Assembly (NCBI GenBank): GCA_000727475.1
Contig: KL647302.1
Location: forward strand, 72,657 to 136,656
From: Sarcocystis neurona
Taxonomy: Eukaryota; Apicomplexa; Conoidasida; Eucoccidiorida; Sarcocystidae
DNA: 64,000 bases
Reading direction: 5' to 3'
The notes below the pieces were generated by a model that ran no database searches, was not told the DNA's origin, and worked only from the letters and a program-made list of their open reading frames with translations. The translations under genes and the position numbers were made by a program. Positions 53,931-64,000 of the stretch are shown here, in pieces (within the stretch, counting starts at the first letter, position 1; each line of letters begins with the position of its first letter).

Positions 53931-56900
53931 TCAGTTGCTGCTCTCTGCTGGATGCTCCTCTCGTACCTCTGCTGCGGGTGCTGACGTGGTCTGCCACTGC
54001 CGTGTCCCTGCTGCGAACCTACGTTCGATGCTGCTGCTGCTTTTGTCTGTCTGAGGCTGTCGCCGCTGTACACCTAGGGCTGGTGATGTACACCTGAGGC
54101 TGCTGCTGCTGCTGTGGGTGCTGCTTCGGACGGAAGCTGACAGCTCTGCGTTCCCTGCACTTGGTGTTGGAACACTGCTTTCGCTGCGGTTTGTCCCTCT
54201 CTGCTGTGTTGCCTGGAAAACGGCTGCTCCTGTTGTCCCTGCTGCTGCGCGTGTACTTGTCTCCTCATTGCTGTTGACTAGTCTGCTGCTGTTGTAATGA
54301 CCTATGGACAACACATTAGCCGAACTTTCATCTGGACTTCACTCTGTTTCCTCACCGTATCGATTTCCTCGCCTCGTCTCGTTGTCCATCGCCTCCTGCG
54401 TCTGCTGTTGCTCACTTTGCCGCTGACGGCGCCAAGTGCATTGCGTCCGCCGGTGTATTCCTCTTCGGTGCTGCTGCAGCTGCTTGTGTTGCTCGCGTCA
54501 CTTGGGGAAGCCCCGCCGTTGCTTGCGCTTTCGCTGCTCTTGTCGCCGTCGCGGTCGTTGCTCCTGCTGCTGGTGCTGCGGCTGCGTCTCTTGCTGGAAG
54601 TTGCGGGAAAGCTGCTGCGGCGGGGGAGGCGAAAAGGATTGGAGCGCATCGCCTCAATAGCGTGCAGCACCTCCCCTACTGTAGCTGACGCAGCCGCAGC
54701 AGCAGCTACGGCAGAACGCAAGCTGTTGCATTGCGGTTGCAGTGGGTTCATTTTGCTTCTTCCCCCCGCCTTCGCCATTGTCCTTTTGCATGTGTATTCC
54801 TCCTTCGTTGACCCCACACTTTTCTTCTTCTTCTCCTCCTTCTCCCTTTTTATTGCCCCACCTGGTGGTGCTGTCACAAGGGCGTTTCCGCCTGTGCGCA
54901 TTCTTGGCGCCTGCTCTGCAGCTCTTGACGAAGACACTTGGGGCTGCAGCATAGTCCTCTCTTCGCATTTTTGCCTGCTGCTGCTGCTGTATTCCAGCAA
55001 AGGAGCAACAGCCCCCGACAGCGCACGACAGCAACAGACGTCAGTATGGCTGCTGTTGCTGCTGCTGTGCTGTTGCCCGTCGGTCTCGCTTCTGCCGCAC
55101 TTATTCTCCTGCGAATATATAGTGCTGCTGCTGCTGAATAGGAGCGACTGGTGCAGACACGTGCTGCAGCTCCCAGTGAGTTCCTCGTTACGCATGCGGC
55201 TGCTGCTGCTGCTGTGTGACGGACAGACAGTGCTATTGTTGCAGCTGACATTTGACTGCTGGTACGCGCTTCTACTCCGACACTCCCTCTGCATTCCTTT
55301 AGTGTTGCTGTTGCTGGGGGAAAAAGGCACTAATGCGATAGCATCTGCAGTAGGGGAGACGGCGGACCCACTGCTAGTGCTAGTACGATTCAAGCCGTCC
55401 TTTGTTGTTTCTTCTGCTTGAGCGGTGGCCCAGCTGCCGCGACTTCCGTCCCGGCTCCTGCTCGCGCAGTCCCTCTCGTTGCTGCTGTTGTTGGTGTGGT
55501 ATCTGCTGCTGCGCCGGGAACAGTTGCTGTCGCTATTCCCGGAGCTACTGCCGTTTCTCCTTTTCACTCCGTGCTGCGCATTAAAAGGGGTTTTACCTTT
55601 CTGTTGCTGCTGCTGAGCGCCGTCCTCTTCACGTGCCGGCAGCGGCGACGAGTCACAACGCTGCTGCTGCTCCTGCTTGCTTTGTTGCGCATCTACAGTC
55701 CTCCTATCAACAGACTCACACATACGGGGATCCGCTGCACGCAGCAAAGCTGACTTTCTAACTGCTGCAGCGCCTGCCTTTGCAACGGTCGCTAAAGGTG
55801 TGTGTGCGCCATAATTGTCTGCAACAGCTCCGGCGGCAACATCTCTGTCTACACGCGGGGATGCTGCTGGGCGTGCCTCCGCACCAGGATTGGCTACAGC
55901 TGCTTCGACTGCGACACCTCTGTGTACAAGCGGGGCTGCTTGTGGACACGCTTCTGCATCAAGATTGGCTCCAGATGCTCCGACTTCGGCAGCAACGTGT
56001 ACATGCGAGGTTGGTCCTGAGCATGCATCTGCCGCAGTAGCAGCACTTTTTTCAGAGACTGCTGCTGTCTCTGGGAGTGTTGAAATCCATCCTAGTGCCT
56101 CTTCTGCTGCAGGCGCACTCACAGGAGTGACACACTGGAGCTGCTGCTGCTGCCTGTTGGCCTCTGCTGCAGACATGAGGCCGTCCTGCTCTTGGGGCAG
56201 ACAAGAGACATCTGCAGCTGCTGCAACAATCTCTTGTGCGGCACCACTGGCAGTGGCCACTCCAACAGAGACACCAAGAGCGCCAGTCGCTACAAAATTT
56301 GGAGTAGCAGATCCAGCGACTGTTTGAGCCACCGCTGGCAAAACTGTTGCTGTGGAAGCGGCACCAGCAGCACCACAAAGGAAGGAAGTAGAAGCACTGG
56401 AAGGAGCGGTGGTCGTGGACAAAGCAGCGGCAACTGTCACTCTCGGAGCAGCAGCACTCACTGCAGCAGCAGCAGCGCTAGTCTTAGTAACAGCTGGGCA
56501 TGTCGCGTCAGGCGCAACGACCGCTGCAGTAGAAGCAGCGGACGCAGAGTTGGGATAGATCCCAGCGGGGGGAAAAAGTCGCTTGTCGTCGCTTGCTGCT
56601 GCGGGACATCCAGGCACAAAGCTGCTTGCAATCTCACAGACCGAAGCAGCGGAATGGGGTGCGGCAACAGCAGGCGTAATTTCTGTAGCAGGAGTGCGTG
56701 CAGCTGCTGCAGTTGGAGTAGTACCTGCACCCGTTGGAGATCTCTCTAACGTTTTAGCAGAATTGGTATTCGCTGCGGGGAGTGTTGCAGCAGGAGTGGA
56801 CGATTTTGAGGTAGCAGTTGCAACGTTCTCTACTTCAGCAGTAGGGCAGCAAGACCCACAAGAACCAGAATGTGGGTTTTCCACAGAGTCGCCTGTCACG

Positions 56901-57810
56901 ACTGCGGCAGGGCTGGCTCCTGCGTTATCGCTGACACCGTCAGCCGCAGCAGATGTCACCAAAGAGATGGCCTGCCTTGCTGCAACAACAGATACCTTTC
57001 CTGGGGCAGCAGCAGGTCCTTCAGAGGCAGCAGTAAAGTAGCCGGACGCAACGGCAGTGCTCTCTGCGCGGCCGTAGAAAGCGTGATAAGTGGCAGCGGG
57101 CGTTACCGTAAAAGCGAGAGGTCGGAGACCTGCTTGAAAGAGAATCTGCTCAACAGATTTCCCTTCAAGTCGATCTATTTCCTCATCCTTTGTGTCCTTG
57201 TACGCCGCAGCAGGACTATTCGCGTCTTGTTCTCCTGGCGAGGTAGCAGTTTTTGCTGGTGCCATCGCTGTCGCTGTTGCTGCTGATGTTGCTGCTGCTG
57301 CTGCTGTGGCTGCTTCCACTGCTGTTAGCGTTGGGGTCTTGACTGTCGCTGCTGCTGCTGCGACTACATTCATGTCGGAGGCAGCAGGATGCGGATGCCG
57401 CACGGGCAGCTGGCCGTCGGCAGCAGCGGGTGGAGTATTCGCAATCCTGGAGCAGTGTGCTGCACCAGGTGCAGCAACAGAGTGAGAGGACAAAGCACGG
57501 AGAGACGCACCAGCAACTGGAGCTGCAGAAGAAGAAGCCACAGTAGTAGTGGCAGAGGAAGAGGAAGAAGGAGGAGAAGATGTAGAAGGAAAGGAAGGTG
57601 AAAGAGACAAAAGCCCTTCAGTTGCCGGAACACCAGGAAACGCTGAAGGAGGATAGTGGCGTGACGCAGAAGCGGCAACAGCAGCGGAGCGGCTAGCGAC
57701 GTCTTTGCCAACAGTGGCAGAAGTAGCAGTAGAAGCCTCAACAGCAACCAAAAGGGGCTCTCTTGATAGCAGTTCTTCCCCTGATAGTGGAGGATGGTGC
57801 TTCTTCAAAA
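53931..57810 (-). CDS. long Ala/Thr/Ser-rich protein (5' exons missing)
   Basis: The main exon is open from an acceptor at 57811 (CTATTTTTGTGCAG) to TAG at 54304-54302. The preceding in-frame part is AT-tract noise and is probably intron. It starts LKKHHPPLSGEELLSREPLL. A long Ala/Thr/Ser/Pro-rich region follows, with a charged island (KDTKDEEIDRLEGKSVEQIL), then a Ser/Asn/Arg-rich C-terminal third. Directly past the stop, another minus frame stays open from 54301 to TGA at 53933-53931 with the same composition and HAARs (SRLVNSNEETSTRAAAGTTG). It follows a CCATAG acceptor, so the gene very probably continues through a short intron or an indel. No family was recognised. The best 5' exon candidate lies at 58382-58038. 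Confidence 0.6.
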
Positions 57811-57888
57811 CTGCACAAAAATAGCGTCGCATGCACAACAAGCAGTTCTCAGTTCGCCAGGGGAAGGTGCACACGGATAGATTTATCA

Positions 57889-57907
57889 ATATATATATAT
57901 ATATATA
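57889..57907. repeat. (AT)n microsatellite
   Basis: Nine AT units in the presumed intron or upstream region of the 57810-53931 gene. Confidence 0.93.
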
Positions 57908-58037
57908 CATACATATATATGTGTATACACGTTTGTGTATACATCTGCATGCATATGCAGACAGCAAGCCTTCGGGTGAAACGTGAACAGGTTACGTGCC
58001 GCTCTCTTATCTTTCTCTCTCCGAAATGCTGCCTCTA

Positions 58038-58382
58038 CTACACCTGCTTCAGCTGACACGTCAAAGTAGCCAAGGCAGTTGCCCTGGCTGCCGCTGCACC
58101 TTTTTTAGAACAGAGAGGAGGACATGCGAGGATGTACGTGTTTACCTCACACGCACCGAAGAGTCCCCTCAGGGAAAGAACAAACGAATAACCAACGCCG
58201 CACCAACGTCTCAGCAGCAACATCTCAGCCCTGTCAGCTAGACGATTGGCAGCAACAGCTTGCAAGCAGCAGCACAGGAGCAGCAGATGTGTGGCAGCAG
58301 AGAGATCTCGCAGATGTGACCGATGAGTCCAGCGCGCGGACAACTTGCTTTTCAATTCCCTGCATTGCTGTGGCTGGAGCAA
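58038..58382 (-). other. candidate 5' exon region
   Basis: One frame is open for 114 codons but begins at TTG; it passes a GTAAAC donor after LRGLFGACE (near 58140) and a second donor after QLKQ. Another frame begins with a true ATG at 58365 (MQGIEKQVVRALDSSVTSAR) and stops after 43 codons unless spliced. Either could supply the start of the downstream minus-strand gene. Phase to the exon at 57810 could not be settled. Confidence 0.25.
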
Positions 58383-58964
58383 ATCGAACTTCGCACTCTA
58401 GCTCGTAGCCTCTCTACGTGCTCGTGTACACAGATATATACGTATGTACTTTTGATGCGACTATCTATCTCCGTATACAGATGTATATACACACGTGCAG
58501 ACACGCAGGCAGAAGCAGATGTGCCTGGCTCGGAACTTTACAGAGCTGTGAGCGTCGCGATAAAATGCAGAAGGAATATGCCACAAGAAGATAATCCGCA
58601 CGCCGCCCCGACCTGCCTCTCCTGCGATACGTGTACACACATGGATGCAACAAGCACATGCCCCACGAAGGCACAAATTGTGGGAGTGCGTGAAGTCCAC
58701 GGAAACGGGTCACGCGGAAGACCGGCACACTACAATCAGAATAAACCCTTCCGCCCTCTTCTGCGAAGGCGCCGCCAAGAGGGATTGCTGCGACGCAGTA
58801 CTGTTGACTGAATCTGGTGCGGGTTTATGCTGTTGTGACACAGGGGACGCCGTGCATGCAAAGCTGCTGCTGCTGTCTTTGGTGCCGCACTTCCTGCGGC
58901 TGCTATTACTGATGATGTTTTTGAAATGTTTTTGCCCGCTGCGGTGATTCTGCATCTAAGCTAG

Positions 58965-59204
58965 GTGAGGTATTCAGCTGCTCAGGAAGAACTCTGCCGC
59001 GGCTTTCCTGAGTCTGTACGCGGACAAGCAGTACCAGCCGCTGCGGCTGCGGCTGTATGGAAAAGGGGAATATTAGATTTTGACGGCTCAGACAAACCCC
59101 CGGCAACTCGACCTGCACGCAAGAGGGGTACGCCACCACCTGCTTTTTTTGACAGAAGCAGCTGCGGCAACAGGTCTGGCGTCGCCACTGCAGCTGCATT
59201 ATAG
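58965..59204 (+). CDS. candidate exon, strand uncertain
   Basis: The plus frame runs 79 codons to TAG and looks protein-like apart from an alanine run (ELCRGFPESVRGQAVP, WKRGILDFDGSDKPPATRP). The antisense frame 59248-58982 is open as well, with a similar alanine run. No strong splice site fixes either. The flanks 58400-58960 and 59205-59417 show no supported gene. Confidence 0.25.
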   Translation: MRYSAAQEELCRGFPESVRGQAVPAAAAAAVWKRGILDFDGSDKPPATRPARKRGTPPPAFFDRSSCGNRSGVATAAAL

Positions 59205-59417
59205 CAGCCGACTGCTGTTGCTTCTGCTCTACGCGAAAGCCACTGCACCTGCAGTGGCGTTCATGTGAAGGTGCCTAGAAAAAAGGGCCCTTCTTACTGT
59301 TGCGACCACCTGCAAGAAGCTGCCGGGGCTGCAGCCGCGCTATGGCAGCTGCTATCTGCGCGATAGCGGCCGCAGCAGCTAACCTAGCTGCTGCAGTCTT
59401 TGAAGGACCGCCGAATC

Positions 59418-62400
59418 TCATCTGCCACACCTCATGAGTGCAGCTGCGCTTCTACAACAGCAGCACTCTTGCAGCCTGAAGCAGTGGCTGCAGCGCGCTG
59501 TAGTGTAGACGATTTGTTGCTGCTGTTTTTTTTTACATCTGCAGCCACCTGAAGTTGTACAGAACCCACCTTGCACTGGCGACGCCCCCCCAACACAGTG
59601 GCACTGCTGGAGGCACCCCGGCAGAAAATTATAGGTAGCTTGATCTCCTCTGTGCTGGTGATGCAACAGAGAACGATCGGTCTGCCCTTCCTTCCTTTGC
59701 AGCTGACAGGCAGCCTCCTTCGGCTCCTCACTCTTCTGCTGCTGCAACAGGGCCGCTCTGCTGCTTTCACTGTCCTGCTGCTGTCCCGGCATGCCCTTTT
59801 CCCCTCTTCCACCTGCCTGTTGATGATGCAGTACAACGTTGCTCCGCTTTGGAAGTTCCTGCTGCTGCTGCGGGTGCAACGGAGCCACCGTCGCGGAGTG
59901 ACACTTATTCTGCCGGTGCAACATCGCCGCATCTGACATTGCAGCACTTGTCTCCTGCATCCGCTGTTGCACGATCTGGAGCGCCTGATTTTTCTCTTCA
60001 GTAGACGACATCAACAACTGCTCTCGGACAGCGAAATGCCTTTGCATCACCTGCTGATGCACTGCGGTGCACTGCTGCAGGTGTTGTCTCTGGTGCAGCT
60101 GCAACAGCTGCTCTCGTGTGCAGTGCTGCTGCAGCTCGTTTCGTTGCGGCTGCGGCTCAAGCTGGTGCTTCAGCCAGTGGTGCAGCTGCTGTGACGGCTG
60201 CTTCTGCTGCTGCTTCTGCAACCCGCCTTCTGGGGTACTTGGTCGCTGCAGCCGGAGTGCGTACGCTTTGTCAGGGGGAGAAGAAAGTAATAGTCCACGT
60301 GGATGATAAATACAACCAGCACCGTGTTTAATTTGTGCGGCCAGCGCTGACGTTTCTGCTGCTGAATTACCGGCGAAAACAACAGGCCTCTCCTTCAGCG
60401 ATTGTAAATCCTGATGAATCAAATGCTGGCCATTTTGTCCGTGCTGCAGCTGCTGTTTTTCTCGGCGTCGCTCGTGATGTGTCTGCCTCAGCAGTTGCTG
60501 GTGTTGCATCAGATCTTTCTGCTCTTTGTGCTCGCTTTGATGGGGCTTTTGGTGCTGCTGGCGTCGCTGTTGCACTAAATGCTTCTGCTTTCCCTGAATT
60601 TCTCTTCCGTACGTTCTCACCCAGGTGGACGCTACGCTGGGCGCACGCGGGGTCGCTGCCACTGCTCCATCACCGTTTGCAGCAGCTGCCTCGTTCCTAC
60701 GAGACTCGGGAGCGGCAGCAACTGTTGACGCAGCGACACTCGCTGTAACGGCTAAATGCCCGGCTTTCAAGGAGTGACACAGAGCCCGATGCAGTCGGCA
60801 AATTCGACGGCACTTTTTCCGCTGTGCCTTGCTTAAGGACGCCGTGTCGCTGCTTGTAGGCGCTACTGCGGTGACCGCAAGAGAATTGGCTGACACATCA
60901 AGGATTTCAGCAGCAACGGCAGCAACCCCACAGCGGAAAACAGCTGCTGCAGAACACGGCGAGGCTGTGCACCCTCTGTCTGCTGCCCCACGCAGTGAAG
61001 CCGCCAGCCGGTGTGCACGCACAGCAGTTCCTTTTACCGGACGGGTGTGGAAGGAAGCATCCCCCCCCATAGTTGATGATGTCTCAGACAAAGCTGCCGC
61101 TGTCTCTTGGGCAGCAGTTCTCCCTGTTGCTGCTCCAAACGCTGCCGCTGGCGCTGCGGTCGAGCATTCTCCCGAACTCCCCACTGCGAAAGAGGGCGCA
61201 GCGGCTGTTTTACGAGAAGCGAGTGCTGCTGGCGCCACAGCAACGTGTCTGTTGTCCTTTGTGTACCCATCCAGGACGCGCACTGCTGCTGCCGCTGCGA
61301 GGCCGGATGTGTTTTTTCTTGTAGGCGTTGTTGCAGCTGCTGCTTCAGTGGCTACGGTCCTACCAATGTCCTCGTAGGCCGCCGAAACAGCGACAGTTTG
61401 AGCCAAAGCAGAGGCAGCAGGTGTGTGTCTTTCTGCTGGTGCTTTGCTTTCTTCTGTTGCACATGCTCCGGTGGTGGCTGCGGCTGGGGTACCTGGTGAT
61501 GTATCTGCTGATATGGCACCACCAGCAGCATCCGTAGCCAGAGGACGCGCTGTGCTGCTGCGAAGACACGCAGGTCCCTTCATCCTTTTCGACGACGTCA
61601 CAATAGCATCGGCAAATGTGCAATGCTTCGTGAAGTGTGCATATGCAGTGGGGCTGCCTACCTGGTGACGCTGCAAATGCTGCAGCAGCACGGCGCTTGT
61701 ACTTCTTCTCGGGGCTGGGTACTGCATCCCCTTCAACCGTTTCATCAGATGAGAAAATTCATGCGCTTTGCTTGTTGCTTTTAATTCCTGGCTGCCGCAA
61801 CGTGGCAGGTCCCGGGCGCTGCTGCTGCAGCACTCAGCAGCAACAGCTTCAGGGAGGAATGAACGGCTGCCGCTGCCAGTGCAGCTGATGCAGCAAGCTT
61901 CTGAAGTCGTTGCGTCAGACGAGGTGCCATACGCTGACAGATTCAAATCGAGCACGGAATTTTCTCTGTGCATGTGCTGCCGAACACTGGCAAACGGCTT
62001 GTTGATGTTGGCTTCTTCTCTCCGTGCGGCGGCCTGAACTTTCTCTGCTGCCGCCGCAGCAGCAGCGAGGCCCTCGCTGCGCTTTGAAGAAAGCGGAGAT
62101 AGCGCTGTGAGCGACTGCAACAGCCGCGTAGATGGAGCAAAAGCGCTCGACTTGCCTGAGCGAAGACGGACACAATTACTGCTGCTGCTGTCGCACGTGC
62201 TGAAGCTGCGGCTACCGAAGCCCTGCTTTTCGATGTTCTCTTGACTAGCAATCTGCTGCAATCGCTCCTGCATGTTCCGCTCTGCTGTGCTTACATTGAC
62301 AGACAGTGCTGCCGGGTGAGCGCTCGAAGCAGTAGAGGACCACGAAGAAGAAAAGGACGAGGAGCGAAGACGAGACGCTGCAGCAGTAGAATTAGCGGCG

Positions 62401-64000
62401 CACCCACAGCACGAAGATGCTGCCGCACTGCACGCGGATGCAAGCCGCGGCAAAACAGCACCAGGAGCAAGACTTGCAGCACCAGCATGTAAGGAGGCGT
62501 TTCCTTCACGTGCAAAAAATTCAGCTGGCAGCGAGCCAGTAGCACAACCCCGCAAGTAATGGGGGGAAGCAAAGCAGCGACCGCTGCCGCTGCGAGTTAA
62601 GCAGCTAAAGGAGTGATTATGCTTGTATTTGATGTTCCCAGCTCCCGCACTTCTTCTTTTCAAATAGTCTTCGTCGCCTCCCAAGGCCTCCATATTCTGT
62701 GGAGAAGCCGATTCGCACGCAAGAAATGAAGTGAGCTCCTCTTTGAAGGCCGTAGCGTCAGAAGGCATTGACCGTTGCAGGCGCAGCGCGTCTGCTGTTG
62801 TTACTGCTCCTGCTCTGCCTTCCGCGCTGAGGAGTCCTTCATCGCTGACGCCGTCGCAACCGTGCAGCCACTTCGGGTTTCCCCTCCGCGACTCCCGCAA
62901 CTTGTCGAGGGAGCTGCTGGAGGTGTGACGGGTGTCACATAGGAGCAGTCGCTCGCGTTCCTCGCCAATACGGCTGCTGCTACTGGTGGGAAGCAAGTCA
63001 CAAGGAGGAGCAGAGGCACAGCCAGCAGCAGCGTGATCGGCGGAAGAGGAGCGCAGAAATCTAAGCGATGCCTCGTCCATCTTGTCTGGCCCTGCTTGGC
63101 GGCGTACGGCCGCTGCAGTAGCAGCTGTGCAGCTTCCTGCAGCAAAACAAGGCGTGTCAGCGGAACTCGCACCGGCCGGGTACTTCGACATGTGTCCTGC
63201 ATCTTCGCAAAGCGAAGAGACGGGGGCGGAAGTCTCTCCGTGTGGGCAACTGCCGGACAAGCTTCTGTTGAGATGATCGCTTTCGTGGTGCTGCTGCTGC
63301 TGTTGCAGTAGTCGGTGGCGCCTTGAGGCTGCAGCGGCAGCAGCTGCTGCTGCACGCTCGCACCTAAAGCTGCGCTGGGTCTCTGCAGCAGCGCAGGAAG
63401 CCAGAGCGGCTGAGTGCTCGGCCGTTGCCACCGCTCGCAAAAAAGCAGCCCGGCCATCACTGCAGCTACTTCCTGCTGCAACTGCTGCTGCGCCTCTGTC
63501 ATGACATGGACATCCACCGGTCGCAGCACAAAGGGTGCTCACTCTGTGACCGCCTCGAAGCAGACGTTCTCCTGTGCGGTCTGTCGCTGCGACAGCAGCG
63601 GAAGCCCGACGACGTGAAGAGCTGCCGCAGAAGAAGTGGAGACTATCACTGTTGCTCCTTCTTAAGGAGCTGCGTGTAGGAGGTGGATCTGAATGCAACT
63701 GCCCACAGCAGGAGAGAGTGGACTGCTGCAGACATGAGGAATGAGATGGCAGCGACTGTTCTATAGCCTCACTGCTAGCAGCAGCGTAGGAGCCCAATAG
63801 GGGTTCTCGCTGCGACCGCTGAAAGCCTTCCATCAGAGTGCACCTGTTTGATGAGACTCCCGCTGTCGCGCGGCTCGTCGCTGCAGCAGCACTGGTTGCT
63901 GGTGGGGGGCATCTTCGGCCGCCCCTGCTCAGGTTAGGGGAGTAAGGACACGTGGATGGTGGCGACCTGACTCTACAACTCTCGCAGCTCAAATTGTCAC
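59418..64000 (-). CDS. long Ala/Ser/Gln-rich protein, cut by window edge
   Basis: The frame is open from the right edge (64000) to TGA at 59420-59418, more than 1520 codons. The first ATG inside the window is at 63833 (MEGFQRSQREPLLGSYAAAS), but the frame stays open beyond it, so the start may lie outside. Composition goes from Ser/Arg/Ala-rich, with short Ala and Gln runs, to a Gln/His-rich C-terminal third, with a cysteine-containing tail near the stop. Non-repetitive islands include HEFSHLMKRLKGMQYPAPRR followed by HFTKHCTFADAIVTSSKRMK, and KAQRKKCRRICRLHRALCHS. These are the best targets for a homology search. No domain was recognised by eye. Introns inside the frame cannot be excluded. 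Confidence 0.62.
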   Translation of the reverse strand, partial: DNLSCESCRVRSPPSTCPYSPNLSRGGRRCPPPATSAAAATSRATAGVSSNRCTLMEGFQRSQREPLLGSYAAASSEAIEQSLPSHSSCLQQSTLSCCGQLHSDPPPTRSSLRRSNSDSLHFFCGSSSRRRASAAVAATDRTGERLLRGGHRVSTLCAATGGCPCHDRGAAAVAAGSSCSDGRAAFLRAVATAEHSAALASCAAAETQRSFRCERAAAAAAAAASRRHRLLQQQQQHHESDHLNRSLSGSCPHGETSAPVSSLCEDAGHMSKYPAGASSADTPCFAAGSCTAATAAAVRRQAGPDKMDEASLRFLRSSSADHAAAGCASAPPCDLLPTSSSSRIGEERERLLLCDTRHTSSSSLDKLRESRRGNPKWLHGCDGVSDEGLLSAEGRAGAVTTADALRLQRSMPSDATAFKEELTSFLACESASPQNMEALGGDEDYLKRRSAGAGNIKYKHNHSFSCLTRSGSGRCFASPHYLRGCATGSLPAEFFAREGNASLHAGAASLAPGAVLPRLASACSAAASSCCGCAANSTAAASRLRSSSFSSSWSSTASSAHPAALSVNVSTAERNMQERLQQIASQENIEKQGFGSRSFSTCDSSSSNCVRLRSGKSSAFAPSTRLLQSLTALSPLSSKRSEGLAAAAAAAEKVQAAARREEANINKPFASVRQHMHRENSVLDLNLSAYGTSSDATTSEACCISCTGSGSRSFLPEAVAAECCSSSARDLPRCGSQELKATSKAHEFSHLMKRLKGMQYPAPRRSTSAVLLQHLQRHQVGSPTAYAHFTKHCTFADAIVTSSKRMKGPACLRSSTARPLATDAAGGAISADTSPGTPAAATTGACATEESKAPAERHTPAASALAQTVAVSAAYEDIGRTVATEAAAATTPTRKNTSGLAAAAAVRVLDGYTKDNRHVAVAPAALASRKTAAAPSFAVGSSGECSTAAPAAAFGAATGRTAAQETAAALSETSSTMGGDASFHTRPVKGTAVRAHRLAASLRGAADRGCTASPCSAAAVFRCGVAAVAAEILDVSANSLAVTAVAPTSSDTASLSKAQRKKCRRICRLHRALCHSLKAGHLAVTASVAASTVAAAPESRRNEAAAANGDGAVAATPRAPSVASTWVRTYGREIQGKQKHLVQQRRQQHQKPHQSEHKEQKDLMQHQQLLRQTHHERRREKQQLQHGQNGQHLIHQDLQSLKERPVVFAGNSAAETSALAAQIKHGAGCIYHPRGLLLSSPPDKAYALRLQRPSTPEGGLQKQQQKQPSQQLHHWLKHQLEPQPQRNELQQHCTREQLLQLHQRQHLQQCTAVHQQVMQRHFAVREQLLMSSTEEKNQALQIVQQRMQETSAAMSDAAMLHRQNKCHSATVAPLHPQQQQELPKRSNVVLHHQQAGGRGEKGMPGQQQDSESSRAALLQQQKSEEPKEAACQLQRKEGQTDRSLLHHQHRGDQATYNFLPGCLQQCHCVGGASPVQGGFCTTSGGCRCKKKQQQQIVYTTARCSHCFRLQECCCCRSAAALMRCGR

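Noticed and set aside
1..64000. CRISPR arrays, bacterial operons, insertion sequences, phage genes
   Set aside because: None was seen. The tandem arrays are microsatellites or coding repeats without unique spacers, and gene structure is eukaryotic.

Overview
The window looks like nuclear DNA of a coccidian apicomplexan, most likely an Eimeria species. Three things point there: very many CAG/CTG trinucleotide runs that translate into glutamine, alanine or serine homopolymers (the HAARs described for Eimeria genomes), many (AT)n tracts, and reading frames broken by GT-AG introns with pyrimidine-rich 3' ends. Nothing bacterial or viral was seen (no operons, Shine-Dalgarno sites, CRISPR arrays or insertion sequences). 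The species cannot be fixed from sequence alone. Two runs of N (14085-14390 and 49071-49503) are assembly gaps, both inside repeats.

Layout. 1-10.5 kb is repeat-poor and has no CAG runs. It holds only short, split open frames. The best are a three-exon minus-strand model at 10110-8695 and a candidate secreted plus-strand protein at 6310-7597. From 10.6 to about 25.8 kb the DNA is repeat-rich. It carries minus-strand terminal exons (11129-10736, 13075-12776), microsatellite-dense spacer (13.5-17.9 kb), a long minus-strand Q/A/S-rich gene (about 22.3-18.0 kb), an alanine/glutamine repeat block open on both strands (21.9-23.3 kb) and plus-strand candidates at 23.5-25.5 kb. From 26.3 to 36.0 kb the CAG orientation switches to the plus strand. 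The clearest gene there is a multi-exon coiled-coil protein (exons at ..29464, 30369-30476, 31536-31634 and 34143-36002, all joined in phase 0). A further plus-strand terminal exon ends at 37396. 37.4-41.4 kb is again repeat-poor with no convincing gene. From 41.4 kb to the right edge lie three long minus-strand HAAR genes (50399-41400, 57810-53931, and 59418 to beyond the edge), with small candidate exons between them.

No protein could be assigned to a known family with confidence. Functions are therefore given as structure only: coiled coil, signal peptide, low complexity. Most coding calls rest on open frame, splice-site consensus and reading-phase agreement, without homology. In CAG repeats all three forward frames and the reverse GCT frame stay open, so strand and frame are ambiguous wherever repeats dominate; this is stated in each entry. 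Alternation of repeat-poor and repeat-rich blocks matches the segmental organisation described for Eimeria tenella chromosome 1.
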